Assembly: GCF_003046545.1 (NCBI RefSeq)
Contig: NZ_QAAA01000006.1
Location: 1 to 64,000, forward strand
DNA from: Rhodovulum imhoffii
Lineage (GTDB): Bacteria > Pseudomonadota > Alphaproteobacteria > Rhodobacterales > Rhodobacteraceae
Length of the DNA stretch: 64,000 bases
Reading direction: 5' to 3'
Below the pieces are notes generated by a model. That model did no database searches, was not told the DNA's origin, and saw only the letters and a program-made list of their open reading frames with translations. Below are positions 8,344 through 17,700 of the stretch, one piece after another. Made by a program: the position numbers and the translations under genes. How positions within the stretch are numbered: position 1 is the first letter of the stretch; each line of letters starts with the position of its first letter.

Positions 8344-11300
8344 GCGCGCGCGCCCCCCTTGGCATGGCCGGGTACCTGACCCGCGCTTTCATCACCTCTC
8401 CGCTGACACCTCTTCTTCTGATGGCCGCGCTGGCCGTGGGGCTGATCGCGCTGATCAGCCTGCCGCGCGAGGAAGAACCGCAGATCTCCGTCCCCATGGT
8501 GGATATCCACGTACAGGCCGCGGGGCTGAGGGCGGATGACGCGGTGAAGCTGATCACCGAACCTTTGGAAACCATCGTCAAAAGCATCGACGAGGTCGAG
8601 CACGTCTACTCCAACACCTCCGACGACCGTGTAATGGTCACCGCCCGGTTCGAGGTCGGGATCTCCCAGGACACCGCCATCCTGCGCGTGCGGGACAAGA
8701 TTCTCGCCAACATGGATCGTATCCCGGTGGGGATTCCCGAACCCCTGGTGGTGGGGCGCGGGATCAACGATGTGGCGATTACCACCCTCACCTTCGCCCC
8801 GGCCCCGGGACATGAGGCCATCGCCCCTGCCGACCTGACCCGCATCGCCCGCGAGGTCGAGGTTGAATTGACCAAGATCGAGGATGTCGGCCTGACCTAC
8901 ATCGTCGGCGCCACGCAGGAAATTCTGCGCATCGCTCCCGACCCGGAAAAGCTGGCCCTGTATGGTGTGACCCTTCAACAACTCGCCGCCAAGGTGGAAG
9001 GCGCGAACGCTTCCGCCCCGGCCGGGCTGGTCCGCGACACGGGCGAGCAGGTCGGGCTGGTGCTGGGGCGCACGCTCTCCACCCCCGGGGAAATCGGCAA
9101 TCTCGACCTGACCGCGCGAGATGGGCGTACCGTTTACGTGCGTGACCTGGCCGGGATCGGGTTCGTCCAGGACATGGAGGAAACCTACGTGGCAACCCTG
9201 GCCCATGCCGGGGGCGGAACCGTCACACGCCGCCCGGCGGTGACGCTGGCGCTGGCCAAGCGCGCGGGCGCAAACGCCGTCGTCGTGGCGGAAAAAATCC
9301 TGCACAGGGTTGAGGAAATGCAGGGCGGCCTGATCCCCGACAGCGTGACCGTGGAGGTCACCCGCAACTATGGCGAGACTGCCAGTGAAAAAGCGAACGA
9401 ACTGTTGTTTCACCTTGGCCTTGCCACGATTTCCATCGTCGCGCTGGTGCTGTTCGCCATCGGCTGGCGCGAGGCCATCGTCGTCGCCATCGTGATCCCG
9501 GTGACGATCTTGCTGACGCTGTTCGCGGCCTATTTCATGGGCTACACCCTCAACCGGGTCTCGCTGTTCGCGCTGATCTTTTCCATCGGAATCCTGGTGG
9601 ACGACGCCATCGTCGTGATCGAGAACATTGCCCGCCACTGGGGAATGCCGGCCAAGGGCGAAAGCCGGGTGAGGGCTGCCATTACCGCTGTCGCCGAAGT
9701 GGGCAACCCCACCATCGTCGCCACTCTGACGGTGGTCGTGGCCTTGCTGCCGATGCTGTTCGTCTCGGGCATGATGGGGCCTTACATGAGCCCGATCCCC
9801 GCCAATGCCTCGGCGGCGATGGTATTTTCCTTCTTCGTCGCGGTCATGATCACCCCCTGGCTGATGGTCAGGATCGCAGGGCGCGCGCCCCTGCACAGCA
9901 ACGATGACGGCCACCCCGGCGGGCGCCTGGGGCGGTTTTATGCCCGCCTCGTACGGCCCATCCTGGCGCGCAAATCGACCTCGGCCCTGTTTCTCCTGGC
10001 GGTGGCGGTGCTGTCTTTCGGATCGCTCTCGGCGCTTTATACCAAGGACGTGACCGTCAAGCTGCTGCCCTTCGACAACAAGTCGGAACTGGCCGTGGTG
10101 ATCGACCTGCCCGAAGGCACCCCGGTCGAGGCGACGGATGCCCTCGCGCAGCAGGTGGCACGCGTGGCCCTGGACCTGCCGGAGGTCATCTCCGCCCAGA
10201 CACATGCGGGCACGGCCGCGCCGTTTAATTTCAACGGTCTGGTGCGCCACTACTTCCAGCGCCAAAGCCCCGAACAAGGCGATGTGCAGGTCAACCTCGC
10301 AGGCAAACACGACCGTGACCGCGCCAGCCACGCCATCGCACTGGACCTGCGGGAGCGCCTGCGCGACCTTCCCGTGCCGCCGGGCACCAGCCTGAAAGTG
10401 GTGGAACCGCCGCCCGGCCCGCCGGTTATCGCCACCCTCCTGGCAGAGGTTTACGGCCCCGATGCCGAGACCCGCCGGGCCGTGGCGGCCAGACTGCGCA
10501 CGGCCTTCGAGGATACGCCCTTCATCGTCGATACCGACGACAGCTTCGGCACGCCGCCCCGACGTCTGCGGGCAGAGATCGCCCCTTCGGATCTTGCCTT
10601 CTTCAGCGTGCAGGAAGCCGACGCGCTGGACACCCTGCGCCTGCTGAACGGCGAAACCGTCGTGGGCTACTCCCACCGGGGCGACGGTCGCGCACCGATT
10701 CCCATCGTGGTGGCCCGCGACCGGGCGGACCGGGTTGTGGACGAACGGGCGCTGTCCACCCCGGTTCCGGCCAACGCGTTGCCCGGCGGGCGGGGCGTGG
10801 TGGAGTTGGGCGATGTCGTACGCCTCAGCGAGGAGCGCGCCTCCCACCCCATCTTCCGCCACAACGGGCGCTATGCCGAAATGGTCATGGCCGAACTGGC
10901 CGGGGAATTCGAAGCGCCTCTTTACGGGATGCTCGCAGTTCAGGATCGCCTGGACGCGATGGACTGGACCGGCCTTGAAAAACCGGAAATCCGATTGGCC
11001 GGGGCGCCGCTGTCCAACCAGGCCTCCACCATCCTGTGGGACGGGGAGTGGGAAGTCACAGTCGTCACCTTCCGCGATATGGGCGCGGCCTTCGGCGTGG
11101 CGCTTTTGGGCATCTACATCCTTGTGGTGGCGCAGTTTGGCTCCTTCCGGGTGCCGCTGGTGGTGCTGACCCCGGTGCCGCTGACCTTTCTGGGCATCAT
11201 GTTCGGGCACTGGCTGTTCAGCGCGCCATTCTCTGCCCCGTCGATGATCGGCTTCATCGCGCTGGCGGGGATTATCGTGCGCAACTCGATCCTGCTGGTG

Positions 11301-11540
11301 GATTTCATCCGCCACACGGATCCGGGCGCACCGATCACGGTGGACGCCCTGATCGAAGCCGGGGCGACGCGGTTCAAGCCGATCCTCCTGACGGCACTGG
11401 CGGCGATGATCGGCGCGGCGGTGATCCTGGCGGACCCGATCTTCCAGGGGCTGGCGATCTCGCTTTTGTTCGGGCTGGCCTCCTCCACGGCGTTGACGGT
11501 ACTGGTGATCCCCGCGATCTACCGCATCTTCAAGACCTGA
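8340..11540 (+). CDS. RND family efflux transporter, inner-membrane permease
   Basis: Proton-driven resistance-nodulation-division pump (AcrB/MdtB-like), 1066 residues, the usual length. The first membrane segment is near 20-42 and the first periplasmic domain covers about 45-340. TM2-6 fall at about 345-520, including the TM4 motif VDDAIVVIEN with the proton-relay Asp pair. A second periplasmic domain and six more C-terminal segments follow (VRNSILLVDF, PILLTALAAMIGA). Translationally coupled to its adaptor through ATGA. The substrate cannot be told from sequence; the family covers drugs, detergents and metals, and heavy-metal CusA methionine motifs are not obvious. No local regulator is present. 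Confidence 0.92.
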   Translation: MSARAPLGMAGYLTRAFITSPLTPLLLMAALAVGLIALISLPREEEPQISVPMVDIHVQAAGLRADDAVKLITEPLETIVKSIDEVEHVYSNTSDDRVMVTARFEVGISQDTAILRVRDKILANMDRIPVGIPEPLVVGRGINDVAITTLTFAPAPGHEAIAPADLTRIAREVEVELTKIEDVGLTYIVGATQEILRIAPDPEKLALYGVTLQQLAAKVEGANASAPAGLVRDTGEQVGLVLGRTLSTPGEIGNLDLTARDGRTVYVRDLAGIGFVQDMEETYVATLAHAGGGTVTRRPAVTLALAKRAGANAVVVAEKILHRVEEMQGGLIPDSVTVEVTRNYGETASEKANELLFHLGLATISIVALVLFAIGWREAIVVAIVIPVTILLTLFAAYFMGYTLNRVSLFALIFSIGILVDDAIVVIENIARHWGMPAKGESRVRAAITAVAEVGNPTIVATLTVVVALLPMLFVSGMMGPYMSPIPANASAAMVFSFFVAVMITPWLMVRIAGRAPLHSNDDGHPGGRLGRFYARLVRPILARKSTSALFLLAVAVLSFGSLSALYTKDVTVKLLPFDNKSELAVVIDLPEGTPVEATDALAQQVARVALDLPEVISAQTHAGTAAPFNFNGLVRHYFQRQSPEQGDVQVNLAGKHDRDRASHAIALDLRERLRDLPVPPGTSLKVVEPPPGPPVIATLLAEVYGPDAETRRAVAARLRTAFEDTPFIVDTDDSFGTPPRRLRAEIAPSDLAFFSVQEADALDTLRLLNGETVVGYSHRGDGRAPIPIVVARDRADRVVDERALSTPVPANALPGGRGVVELGDVVRLSEERASHPIFRHNGRYAEMVMAELAGEFEAPLYGMLAVQDRLDAMDWTGLEKPEIRLAGAPLSNQASTILWDGEWEVTVVTFRDMGAAFGVALLGIYILVVAQFGSFRVPLVVLTPVPLTFLGIMFGHWLFSAPFSAPSMIGFIALAGIIVRNSILLVDFIRHTDPGAPITVDALIEAGATRFKPILLTALAAMIGAAVILADPIFQGLAISLLFGLASSTALTVLVIPAIYRIFKT

Positions 11541-11550
11541 ACGCCTCCCC

Positions 11551-11585
11551 TGCCGGCCAGCCGGCGGGGGCGGGGGCGGGGGCGG
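11551..11585 (+). other. G-rich tract with quadruplex potential
   Basis: Between the RND gene and typA, three runs of five G separated by single C residues (11566-11582) are flanked by GG on both sides (11563-11564 and 11584-11585). The left part also forms a GC-rich hairpin (11547-11556 with 11561-11570). It lies about 75 bases upstream of the typA start. It has no following T run, so it is a poor intrinsic terminator. Confidence 0.5.
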
Positions 11586-11656
11586 TCGCGTTTAGCACTG
11601 GCGTTTTCAGGGGCAAGCCTGTATCGCCGTGGCAAATCCATCAAAACGGGCCACCC

Positions 11657-13477
11657 ATGGACATTCGCAATATCGCGATCATCGCACATGTTGACCACGG
11701 CAAGACAACGCTGGTGGACGAGCTTTTGCGCCAATCGGGCGCGTTTCGGGCAAACCAGGCCGTGGCAGAACGCGCGATGGACAGCAACGACCTGGAGCGG
11801 GAGCGCGGCATCACCATCCTCGCCAAGGCCACCAGCGTGGAGTGGGACGGCCACCGGGTCAATATCGTCGATACCCCCGGCCACGCCGATTTCGGTGGTG
11901 AGGTCGAACGGATCCTCAGCATGGTCGATGGCGTCGTGCTGCTGGTCGATGCGGCCGAAGGGCCGATGCCGCAAACGAAATTCGTGACATCCAAGGCACT
12001 GGCGCTGGGATTGCGGCCGATCGTGGTGCTCAACAAGGTCGACAAGCCCGATGCCGAACCCGACCGCGCCCTGGACGAGGTCTTTGACCTGTTCGCCAAC
12101 CTCGGCGCAACCGATGAGCAGCTCGATTTCCCGCATCTCTACGCCTCGGGCCGGTCGGGCTGGGCGGATACCGCGCTGGACGGCCCACGCAAGGACCTTC
12201 ACGCCTTGTTCGACCTGATCCTGGACCATGTGCCCGCACCGAGACAACTGGCCCATACCGGTGATCCTTTCCGCATGCTGGCCACCACGCTGGCCGCGGA
12301 CCCGTTCATCGGGCGCATTCTGACCGGGCGGATCGAAAGCGGCACCGTCAGGCCGGGCGACCAGGTCAAGGCCCTGTCCCGCACCGGCGAACCGGTGGAA
12401 AGCTTCCGGGTGACGAAAGTGCTGGCTTTCCGGGGGTTGTCGCAGCAACCCATCGACCGGGCGGAAGCGGGGGATATCGTCTCCCTTGCCGGGATGTCGA
12501 AGGCAACCGTGGCGGACACGCTTTGCGCCCCCGCGGTCGGCGGCGCAATTCCCGCCCAGCCGATCGACCCCCCCACCATCAGCGTGACCTTCGGCATCAA
12601 CGACAGCCCGCTGGCAGGCCGCGACGGCAAGAAGGTGCAATCGCGTGTCATCCGGGAGCGTCTGCTCAAGGAAGCCGAATCGAACGTCGCCATCCGGGTG
12701 AGCGACACCCCCGGCGGCGAGGCGTTCGAAGTCGCCGGGCGCGGGGAATTGCAGATGGGCGTGTTGATCGAAAACATGCGCCGCGAAGGGTTCGAACTAT
12801 CAATCTCCCGCCCGCAGGTCCTGATGCGGGAGGAAAACGGCCAGAAGCTGGAGCCCGTCGAGGAAGTCACCATCGACGTGGATGACGAATATTCCGGCGT
12901 GGTGATCGAAAAGCTGACCGGGCCGCGCAAGGGCGATCTGGCCGAAATGCGCCCCGCCGGGGCCGGGAAAACGCGGATCATCGCCCATGTGCCGTCACGC
13001 GGGCTGATCGGCTATCACGGCGAGTTCCTGACCGACACACGCGGAACCGGAGTTCTCAACCGGGTGTTCCATGACTGGGCGCCCTACAAGGGGACGATCC
13101 CGGGCCGCCGTGCGGGGGTGCTGATCTCGATGGAAAACGGAACATCTGTCGCGTATGCCCTGTTCAACCTCGAAGACCGGGGGCGGCTTTTCATCGGCGC
13201 GCAGGAGGCCGTGTATCAGGGCATGATCATCGGGGAGCATTCCCGCGACAACGATCTTGAGGTCAACCCGCTCAAGGGCAAAAAGCTGACCAACGTGCGT
13301 GCCGCGGGCAAGGATGACGCCGTCGTCCTGACCCCCCCCGTCAGGATGAGCCTCGAGGAAGCCATCGCCTATGTCGATAATGACGAACTGGTCGAGGTGA
13401 CGCCAAACGCGGTGCGCCTGCGCAAACGTCACCTCGACCCGCATGAACGCAAGCGCGCGGCCCGCGCGGCCGGATAG
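11657..13477 (+). CDS. typA: Translational GTPase TypA/BipA
   Basis: Ribosome-binding GTPase of the EF-G-like family that assists 50S assembly and stress or cold adaptation; cytoplasmic. 606 residues, exactly the family length. G1 motif AHVDHGKTT (10-18), switch I ending in RERGITI, G3 DTPGH, G4 NKVDK. Then come domains II, III and V and the BipA-specific C-terminal domain with the [18 protein letters not shown] segment. A frame open upstream to 11036 is the antisense-free shadow of the RND gene, so the ATG at 11657 is chosen. It is monocistronic between the RND genes and a bidirectional terminator. Confidence 0.97.
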   Translation: MDIRNIAIIAHVDHGKTTLVDELLRQSGAFRANQAVAERAMDSNDLERERGITILAKATSVEWDGHRVNIVDTPGHADFGGEVERILSMVDGVVLLVDAAEGPMPQTKFVTSKALALGLRPIVVLNKVDKPDAEPDRALDEVFDLFANLGATDEQLDFPHLYASGRSGWADTALDGPRKDLHALFDLILDHVPAPRQLAHTGDPFRMLATTLAADPFIGRILTGRIESGTVRPGDQVKALSRTGEPVESFRVTKVLAFRGLSQQPIDRAEAGDIVSLAGMSKATVADTLCAPAVGGAIPAQPIDPPTISVTFGINDSPLAGRDGKKVQSRVIRERLLKEAESNVAIRVSDTPGGEAFEVAGRGELQMGVLIENMRREGFELSISRPQVLMREENGQKLEPVEEVTIDVDDEYSGVVIEKLTGPRKGDLAEMRPAGAGKTRIIAHVPSRGLIGYHGEFLTDTRGTGVLNRVFHDWAPYKGTIPGRRAGVLISMENGTSVAYALFNLEDRGRLFIGAQEAVYQGMIIGEHSRDNDLEVNPLKGKKLTNVRAAGKDDAVVLTPPVRMSLEEAIAYVDNDELVEVTPNAVRLRKRHLDPHERKRAARAAG

Positions 13478-13481
13478 ACCC

Positions 13482-13507
13482 AAAAGCCGCCCTGTTGCCG
13501 GGCTTTT
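13482..13507. terminator. Bidirectional terminator, typA / ridA-like
   Basis: A perfect 7-bp inverted repeat AAAAGCC / GGCTTTT (13482-13488 with 13501-13507) with a 12-base loop lies between two convergent genes. It gives a U run on either strand. This is the only convergent pair in the window that has such a spacer. Confidence 0.7.
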
Positions 13508-13509
13508 CC

Positions 13510-13851
13510 TCAGTCGCAGGCCGCGGTGACGATGATCTCGACCTTGAGATCATCGCGCGCCAGCCGGGCCTCACCGCACGCCCGTGCCGGGGCCTGATCC
13601 TCCGGGACCCAGGCATCCCAGACCGCGTTCATCTCGGCGAAATCGGCCATGTCGCGCAACCAGATGATCGCCTGAAGAATCCGCCCGGGCGAAGACCCGG
13701 CCTTTTCCAGCAACCCCTCGATACGGGCAAGACAGGTCCGGGTCTGCTCAGCCACGGTCGCGCCTTCACCGACCTGCCCGCACAAATAGGCCACGCCATT
13801 GTGCCGGACGATCTTGCTCATGCGTTGACCGGTTTCGATACGCTCGATCAT
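13510..13851 (-). CDS. RidA family protein (imine/enamine deaminase-like)
   Basis: Small YjgF/YER057c/UK114-fold trimeric protein, 113 residues. The family hydrolyses reactive enamines and imines made by PLP enzymes and flavin amine oxidases. The active-site arginine of RidA proper is present (R90 in [10 protein letters not shown]), followed by the acidic KVEIIV strand (103-108). It is the last gene of a tightly overlapping set: its ATG overlaps the stop codon of the FAD oxidoreductase upstream (ATGA). In this setting its likely job is to clear the imine released by the neighbouring amine-oxidising dehydrogenase (inference from context). Confidence 0.88.
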   Translation of the reverse strand: MIERIETGQRMSKIVRHNGVAYLCGQVGEGATVAEQTRTCLARIEGLLEKAGSSPGRILQAIIWLRDMADFAEMNAVWDAWVPEDQAPARACGEARLARDDLKVEIIVTAACD

Positions 13852-15239
13852 GTGTTTTCTCCTGGGTCTGGCTCCAGCGCCGCCAGCTCTGCAACGGTGA
13901 TCGGCTTGAGCGGCGGGCGGATTCGGTAATATCCGGTCTCGGCAGGCGTCTGCCCGGTTTGCGCGGCGAGCAGGCCGGTAACGGTCAGGCCGCAATAGCG
14001 CCCCTGACACGGCCCCATCCCGGCGCGGCCAAAAGCCTTGGCCTGGTTCGGCCCTCTGCATCCCAGCGCCGCATGACGACGGATATCTCCGGCCGTCACT
14101 TCTTCACAACGGCAAACGATGGTATCATCGGCCGGGGCGCGCGTTTGCATCCCCGGCGGGTAGGCGGCCTCCAGAAACGGTCGCGCAGCCATTTCCCGCG
14201 CGAGGCGGCGCAAATGCCGGGCGCCGCGGCGATCCCGCTCATCATTGCCGATATGGCCCAGCGCGGCGGCGGCGTGCAGCGCCGCCAGGCACCCTGCCTG
14301 CTCCGCCGCCTGTGCCCCGCCGATCCCGGCCCCATCGCCGGCCACGTAGACGCGTGGCTCCGCTGTCTGGCCCCAAACATCGTGGTCAGGCACGAAACAC
14401 CGCTGGCCCGCATCCCAGTGATGGGGCAGGTTCATCGCCCGGCTGGCCTGCGTATTGGGCACCACGCCTTCGTGCAGCAGAACCGTCTCGCAGGCGATGC
14501 ACCGGTTCCGGCCACCGGCGACAAAGGACAGCGCCTCCGCCTTGTCAGTGCCCTCGATCCGCAGCTCTGTGGCGCTGCGATAGCGCGGCACCCCGGCGCG
14601 GGCGAGTTCCGCGAACCACCCGACCCCCTTGGCCATATAACGCCACCCGCGCAGCGCACCGCCCAAATGCCGCAAAGCACGAAGGAGGTCGCGCCGCTCT
14701 GGGGTCTCGACAAGTGCGAGCGGCGGCCGCCCCGCGCGCACCATCTGCGCGGCGACCAGATAAAGCAGCGGCCCCGATCCGGCGATGACCGCCCGCCGTG
14801 GCACCACCCCGGATTGCTTGAGCAGAATCTGCGCGGCCCCCACAGTCATCACGCCCGGCAATGTCCAGCCCGGCAGAGGGACAGGCCGCTCCAGGGCTCC
14901 GGTGGCCAGCAGCAGACGCCGCCCCCGGATTGTCCGCGCCGCACCCTCGACCGAATAGGCCACGGACCCTCCGGCCTCCGCCTTCCAGACGGTCGCGCCG
15001 GGAATATAGCGGATTCCCGCATGCCGCACGCCCTGCGCCAGTTGCACGCCGTTCAGAAAATCCTTGCCGAGAATACGGCCGCGCACCGGCCCTGCGACCT
15101 CCACCCCCCGGTAGATCTGACCGCCCGGGGCGGGCTGCTCATCGAGGATCGCAGTGCTCATTCCGAGGCGGGCGGCCTGCGCCGCAGCTGCCATGCCGGC
15201 AGGCCCGGCACCAATGATCAGGAAGTCCACATCACCCAT
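13848..15239 (-). CDS. FAD/NAD(P)-dependent oxidoreductase, alpha subunit of an opine/hydroxyproline-type dehydrogenase
   Basis: Flavoprotein of 463 residues resembling HcnB, OoxA/NoxA and the alpha subunit of D-hydroxyproline dehydrogenase. N-terminal FAD fold GAGPAG (10-15), with the second nucleotide-binding GSGPLL motif near 165-170. The C-terminal ~90 residues form a BFD-like [2Fe-2S] domain with a CRCEE motif and, about 35 residues on, CQGRYC (four cysteines). The start ATG at 15239 gives an 8-base overlap with the ferredoxin-like gene; the stop overlaps the RidA start. The heterotrimer partners are the next two upstream genes. The class assignment is firm; the substrate is not determinable here. 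Confidence 0.85.
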   Translation of the reverse strand: MGDVDFLIIGAGPAGMAAAAQAARLGMSTAILDEQPAPGGQIYRGVEVAGPVRGRILGKDFLNGVQLAQGVRHAGIRYIPGATVWKAEAGGSVAYSVEGAARTIRGRRLLLATGALERPVPLPGWTLPGVMTVGAAQILLKQSGVVPRRAVIAGSGPLLYLVAAQMVRAGRPPLALVETPERRDLLRALRHLGGALRGWRYMAKGVGWFAELARAGVPRYRSATELRIEGTDKAEALSFVAGGRNRCIACETVLLHEGVVPNTQASRAMNLPHHWDAGQRCFVPDHDVWGQTAEPRVYVAGDGAGIGGAQAAEQAGCLAALHAAAALGHIGNDERDRRGARHLRRLAREMAARPFLEAAYPPGMQTRAPADDTIVCRCEEVTAGDIRRHAALGCRGPNQAKAFGRAGMGPCQGRYCGLTVTGLLAAQTGQTPAETGYYRIRPPLKPITVAELAALEPDPGENT

Positions 15240-15537
15240 GGGGGACCTCCCGCGCCGGAGCGCGCTCAATCTCCATCCCGGCCTGCACACGGGTCATGCA
15301 GGCCTGGCGAACCACGCCGTCGATCCGTACCAGGCAGTCATAGCAGGCCCCCATCATGCAGAACGGTGCACGGGGCGCGCCGGATATGGGCGTGGCCCGA
15401 AAGGCGCGCACCCCCGCCACCAGAAGCGCCGCAGCGAGGTTGGCCCCTTCCGGCAAATCATACACGGCCCCGTCGAAGCGAACGGCCACACGCGGACCAT
15501 CGGGGTCAATCTCTTGAAATGGAAAATCTTTTTTCAC
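15232..15537 (-). CDS. (2Fe-2S)-binding protein, gamma subunit of the same dehydrogenase
   Basis: Small ferredoxin-like protein of 101 residues resembling HcnA and the gamma subunit of D-hydroxyproline dehydrogenase. Four cysteines C60, C65, C68 and C80 in the pattern CMMGACYDC...C fit a plant-type [2Fe-2S] cluster. It passes electrons between the two flavin subunits. It overlaps the beta-subunit gene upstream by 32 bases and the alpha-subunit gene downstream by 8, so the three are co-translated. Size and arrangement match the family well. Confidence 0.88.
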   Translation of the reverse strand: MKKDFPFQEIDPDGPRVAVRFDGAVYDLPEGANLAAALLVAGVRAFRATPISGAPRAPFCMMGACYDCLVRIDGVVRQACMTRVQAGMEIERAPAREVPHG

Positions 15538-16606
15538 TGAAGGTCTCCAGGTTGGGGATGTCGGCCCCCTCTAGCCAATCGGGCAGGAACCGGGCATGGG
15601 CAGCAGCCAGGGTGATGCCGCTGTGGCAGGTCACCAGAAATGCCCCGTGCGCCTGCGGACTTTGCTGATAGATCGGCAACCCGTCCGGCGTGAGAATGCG
15701 CAGCGCCCCCCAACTCCTTACGATCTGCGCCCGTGCCAGCGCGGGACAGACCCGGACTGCACGGACCGCGATGGCCGCAATGCCCTTGAGGGTGACGGAA
15801 TCGTCCAGGCCGACCTCTTCCTTGCTGTCGCCGATCTGAATGCCCCCCTCATTGACCTGCCGGATGATCCCCGACGGGCGGTTGAGCAGCCGGGGCAGCT
15901 TCTCGGTCACCAGAACCTGCCCGCGCTGCGGACGAACCGGCGCAACGAACCCCAGCTTTGGCCCCAGATCCCTTGCCCCCAATCCGGCGGCAAGGACGAC
16001 CTTCGCCGCGCGAAAGACCGTCCCATCGGCGCAAGTCAGTGTAAAGCCGTCGCCGGGGGCGATGTCGCTCACATGTTTTCCGGTCAGAACCTTCCCGCCC
16101 AACCGGCGGACATCGGCGGCCAGGGCCTGCAACAGGCGCAGCGGGTTCACATGGCCATCCTGATGGTGCAGGATGGCGCCCGCGACGCCAGGGCCGATAT
16201 GCGGCTCCTCGGCCTTCAGCGCATTGGGACCAAGAACTTCGAAAGGGTATTGCGCCAGATGCGGCCGGAGCGCCCTGTATTGCGCAACCCTGGCTTCCAG
16301 CGTCTCTTCGCTGAAATGAAAATCGTACCCCCCCTGCTGATGCAGGCACAGATCGGTGCCGGTGGCCTCGCCCAGTTCGGCGGCAAAATCACCCCATGCC
16401 TTTGCCGAACGCTGCGACCAGCGGGCATAGGCGGGCTGATCCAGCCCCTTGCCCTGCACCCACACCAATCCGAAATTTCCCCTGCTGGCCCGCAAGCCGC
16501 CATCGCCCCCGTCCAGGACCAGGACACGGCACCCACGCTTGAGGAGTCCCCAGGCCAGCGAAAGGCCGACAACACCCCCTCCAACGATTGCGTATTCCGT
16601 AGACAT
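15506..16606 (-). CDS. FAD-dependent oxidoreductase (DAO family), beta subunit
   Basis: D-amino-acid-oxidase-fold flavoprotein of 366 residues, similar to HcnC, OoxB and the beta subunit of D-hydroxyproline dehydrogenase; it carries the substrate-oxidising site. The dinucleotide motif is GGGVVG (9-14). The following GNFGLVWVQGKG segment and the C-terminal VTCHSGITLAAAHA segment are typical of the family. Start ATG at 16606 (a TTG precedes it); the SD is weak. It heads the enzyme part of the cluster, about 80 bases after the TRAP binding-protein gene and its terminator. The C-terminal 32 bases overlap the ferredoxin-like gene. Confidence 0.87.
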   Translation of the reverse strand: MSTEYAIVGGGVVGLSLAWGLLKRGCRVLVLDGGDGGLRASRGNFGLVWVQGKGLDQPAYARWSQRSAKAWGDFAAELGEATGTDLCLHQQGGYDFHFSEETLEARVAQYRALRPHLAQYPFEVLGPNALKAEEPHIGPGVAGAILHHQDGHVNPLRLLQALAADVRRLGGKVLTGKHVSDIAPGDGFTLTCADGTVFRAAKVVLAAGLGARDLGPKLGFVAPVRPQRGQVLVTEKLPRLLNRPSGIIRQVNEGGIQIGDSKEEVGLDDSVTLKGIAAIAVRAVRVCPALARAQIVRSWGALRILTPDGLPIYQQSPQAHGAFLVTCHSGITLAAAHARFLPDWLEGADIPNLETFSEKRFSISRD

Positions 16607-16630
16607 CAAGACCCGCTTTCGGGTGAAAGG

Positions 16631-16661
16631 AAAACCGGGGCGGCAAAAACGACCGCCCCGG
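16631..16661 (-). terminator. Intrinsic terminator after the TRAP binding protein gene
   Basis: A perfect 9-bp GC-rich stem (16635-16643 with 16653-16661, 9-base loop) lies 24 bases past the dctP-like stop. On the minus strand it is followed by UUUU. It separates transporter from enzyme genes, so the dehydrogenase genes depend on read-through or on their own promoter. Confidence 0.8.
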
Positions 16662-16684
16662 CGGCCCGTGCGTGGCGGTGGGCG

Positions 16685-17677
16685 CTATTGTGCGGCGACT
16701 TCGTCCAGAATGGCGCGGCCCCAGTCCTCCCCGATATCCCTGAGAATTTCCGGCCACACCTCGGTGCGGATCTTCGCGGCCATCGCGGAGAGTTGCTCTT
16801 CGTTCAGATCGACGATGGTCGCGCCGCTTTCGGCCAGTTTTGCCTCATTGAGCGCCTGGTCTTTCTCGGCCACGCCCCAGCGTGTGGTCTCAAACGTTTC
16901 GGCCGCCGCCCGGAGCGCGGCGACGTCATCCTCTGACAATTCGGCCAGCGTGCTGTTGGAAACCATCAGATACCAGATCTCGAAATGCAGGTTGGCGGGA
17001 ATGTAGGTCTTCGTCACATCGCGAAACGAGGCGTAGTAGCCCTCTGCACCGGAGCCGATCACCCCGTCCACCACGCCGGTCTGTACTGCGGTGAACGCTT
17101 CGGAAAACGGAATCGGGGCAGGAATGTAGCCCAGCGCCTCACCGCTGAGCTGGAAGCTTTTCACCCCCGGCACGCGCACCTTGATCCCTTTGGCGACAGA
17201 CGGGTCACCGGGCGCGACAGCCTCGGTATTCAGTGCGATACCGCTGAAATAGACCGGGTAGACGGCCAGGACGGTAATATCCTGTTCGGCCAGCAGCCCG
17301 GAAACCTTTTCCCGGATGATGCCGCCGGCGCCGTAGAGACGGCGCGCGGCGTCCCAGTCATCCGCGATGTAGGGAAAGGTGCTGATCTGAATGCGGCGGT
17401 CGGCCCCGGTTGCTGCGGGCTGTACGGCCATGTCGATCGCCCCGACCGAGATACGTTCCTGCACCGATGTGAAATCTCCCAGCGCAGAGGCCGGAAACAA
17501 CCGGATGCTGATCTCACCGCCGGTGGCGGCCTCGACCTGTTGCGCGAAAACGCGCAGTTCCTTGTCCACGGTGGTATCTTGCGGGCGCACATGGCTCAGC
17601 TTCAGCGTCGCGGCCTCGGCAGCGGGCATCAGCGCCATCAGGGCAAGAGCGGCCGTGGTCATCAGGGTTTTTCTCAC
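16685..17677 (-). CDS. TRAP transporter substrate-binding protein (DctP family)
   Basis: Periplasmic solute receptor of a tripartite ATP-independent transporter, 330 residues. A signal peptide with cleavage near AEA-A (about residue 22) precedes TLKLSHVRP. The DctP ligand-arginine region (KGIKVRVPG) and the GVVDGVIGS motif are present. The start is a GTG at 17677, fixed by a strong SD AAGGAGG at 17686-17692 with eight bases of spacing; the first ATG lies inside the signal peptide. It follows the large permease gene by 23 bases. Its ligand is probably the substrate of the dehydrogenase downstream (inference from synteny). Confidence 0.92.
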   Translation of the reverse strand: MRKTLMTTAALALMALMPAAEAATLKLSHVRPQDTTVDKELRVFAQQVEAATGGEISIRLFPASALGDFTSVQERISVGAIDMAVQPAATGADRRIQISTFPYIADDWDAARRLYGAGGIIREKVSGLLAEQDITVLAVYPVYFSGIALNTEAVAPGDPSVAKGIKVRVPGVKSFQLSGEALGYIPAPIPFSEAFTAVQTGVVDGVIGSGAEGYYASFRDVTKTYIPANLHFEIWYLMVSNSTLAELSEDDVAALRAAAETFETTRWGVAEKDQALNEAKLAESGATIVDLNEEQLSAMAAKIRTEVWPEILRDIGEDWGRAILDEVAAQ

Positions 17678-17700
17678 GTTCGGGTCCTCCTTGAACGAAG

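Noticed and set aside
8049-11315. 1088-codon minus-strand open frame opposite the RND pump
   Set aside because: It is antisense to a well-conserved pump and its product is His/Gln/Arg/Gly-rich low-complexity sequence, a by-product of high GC at third codon positions.
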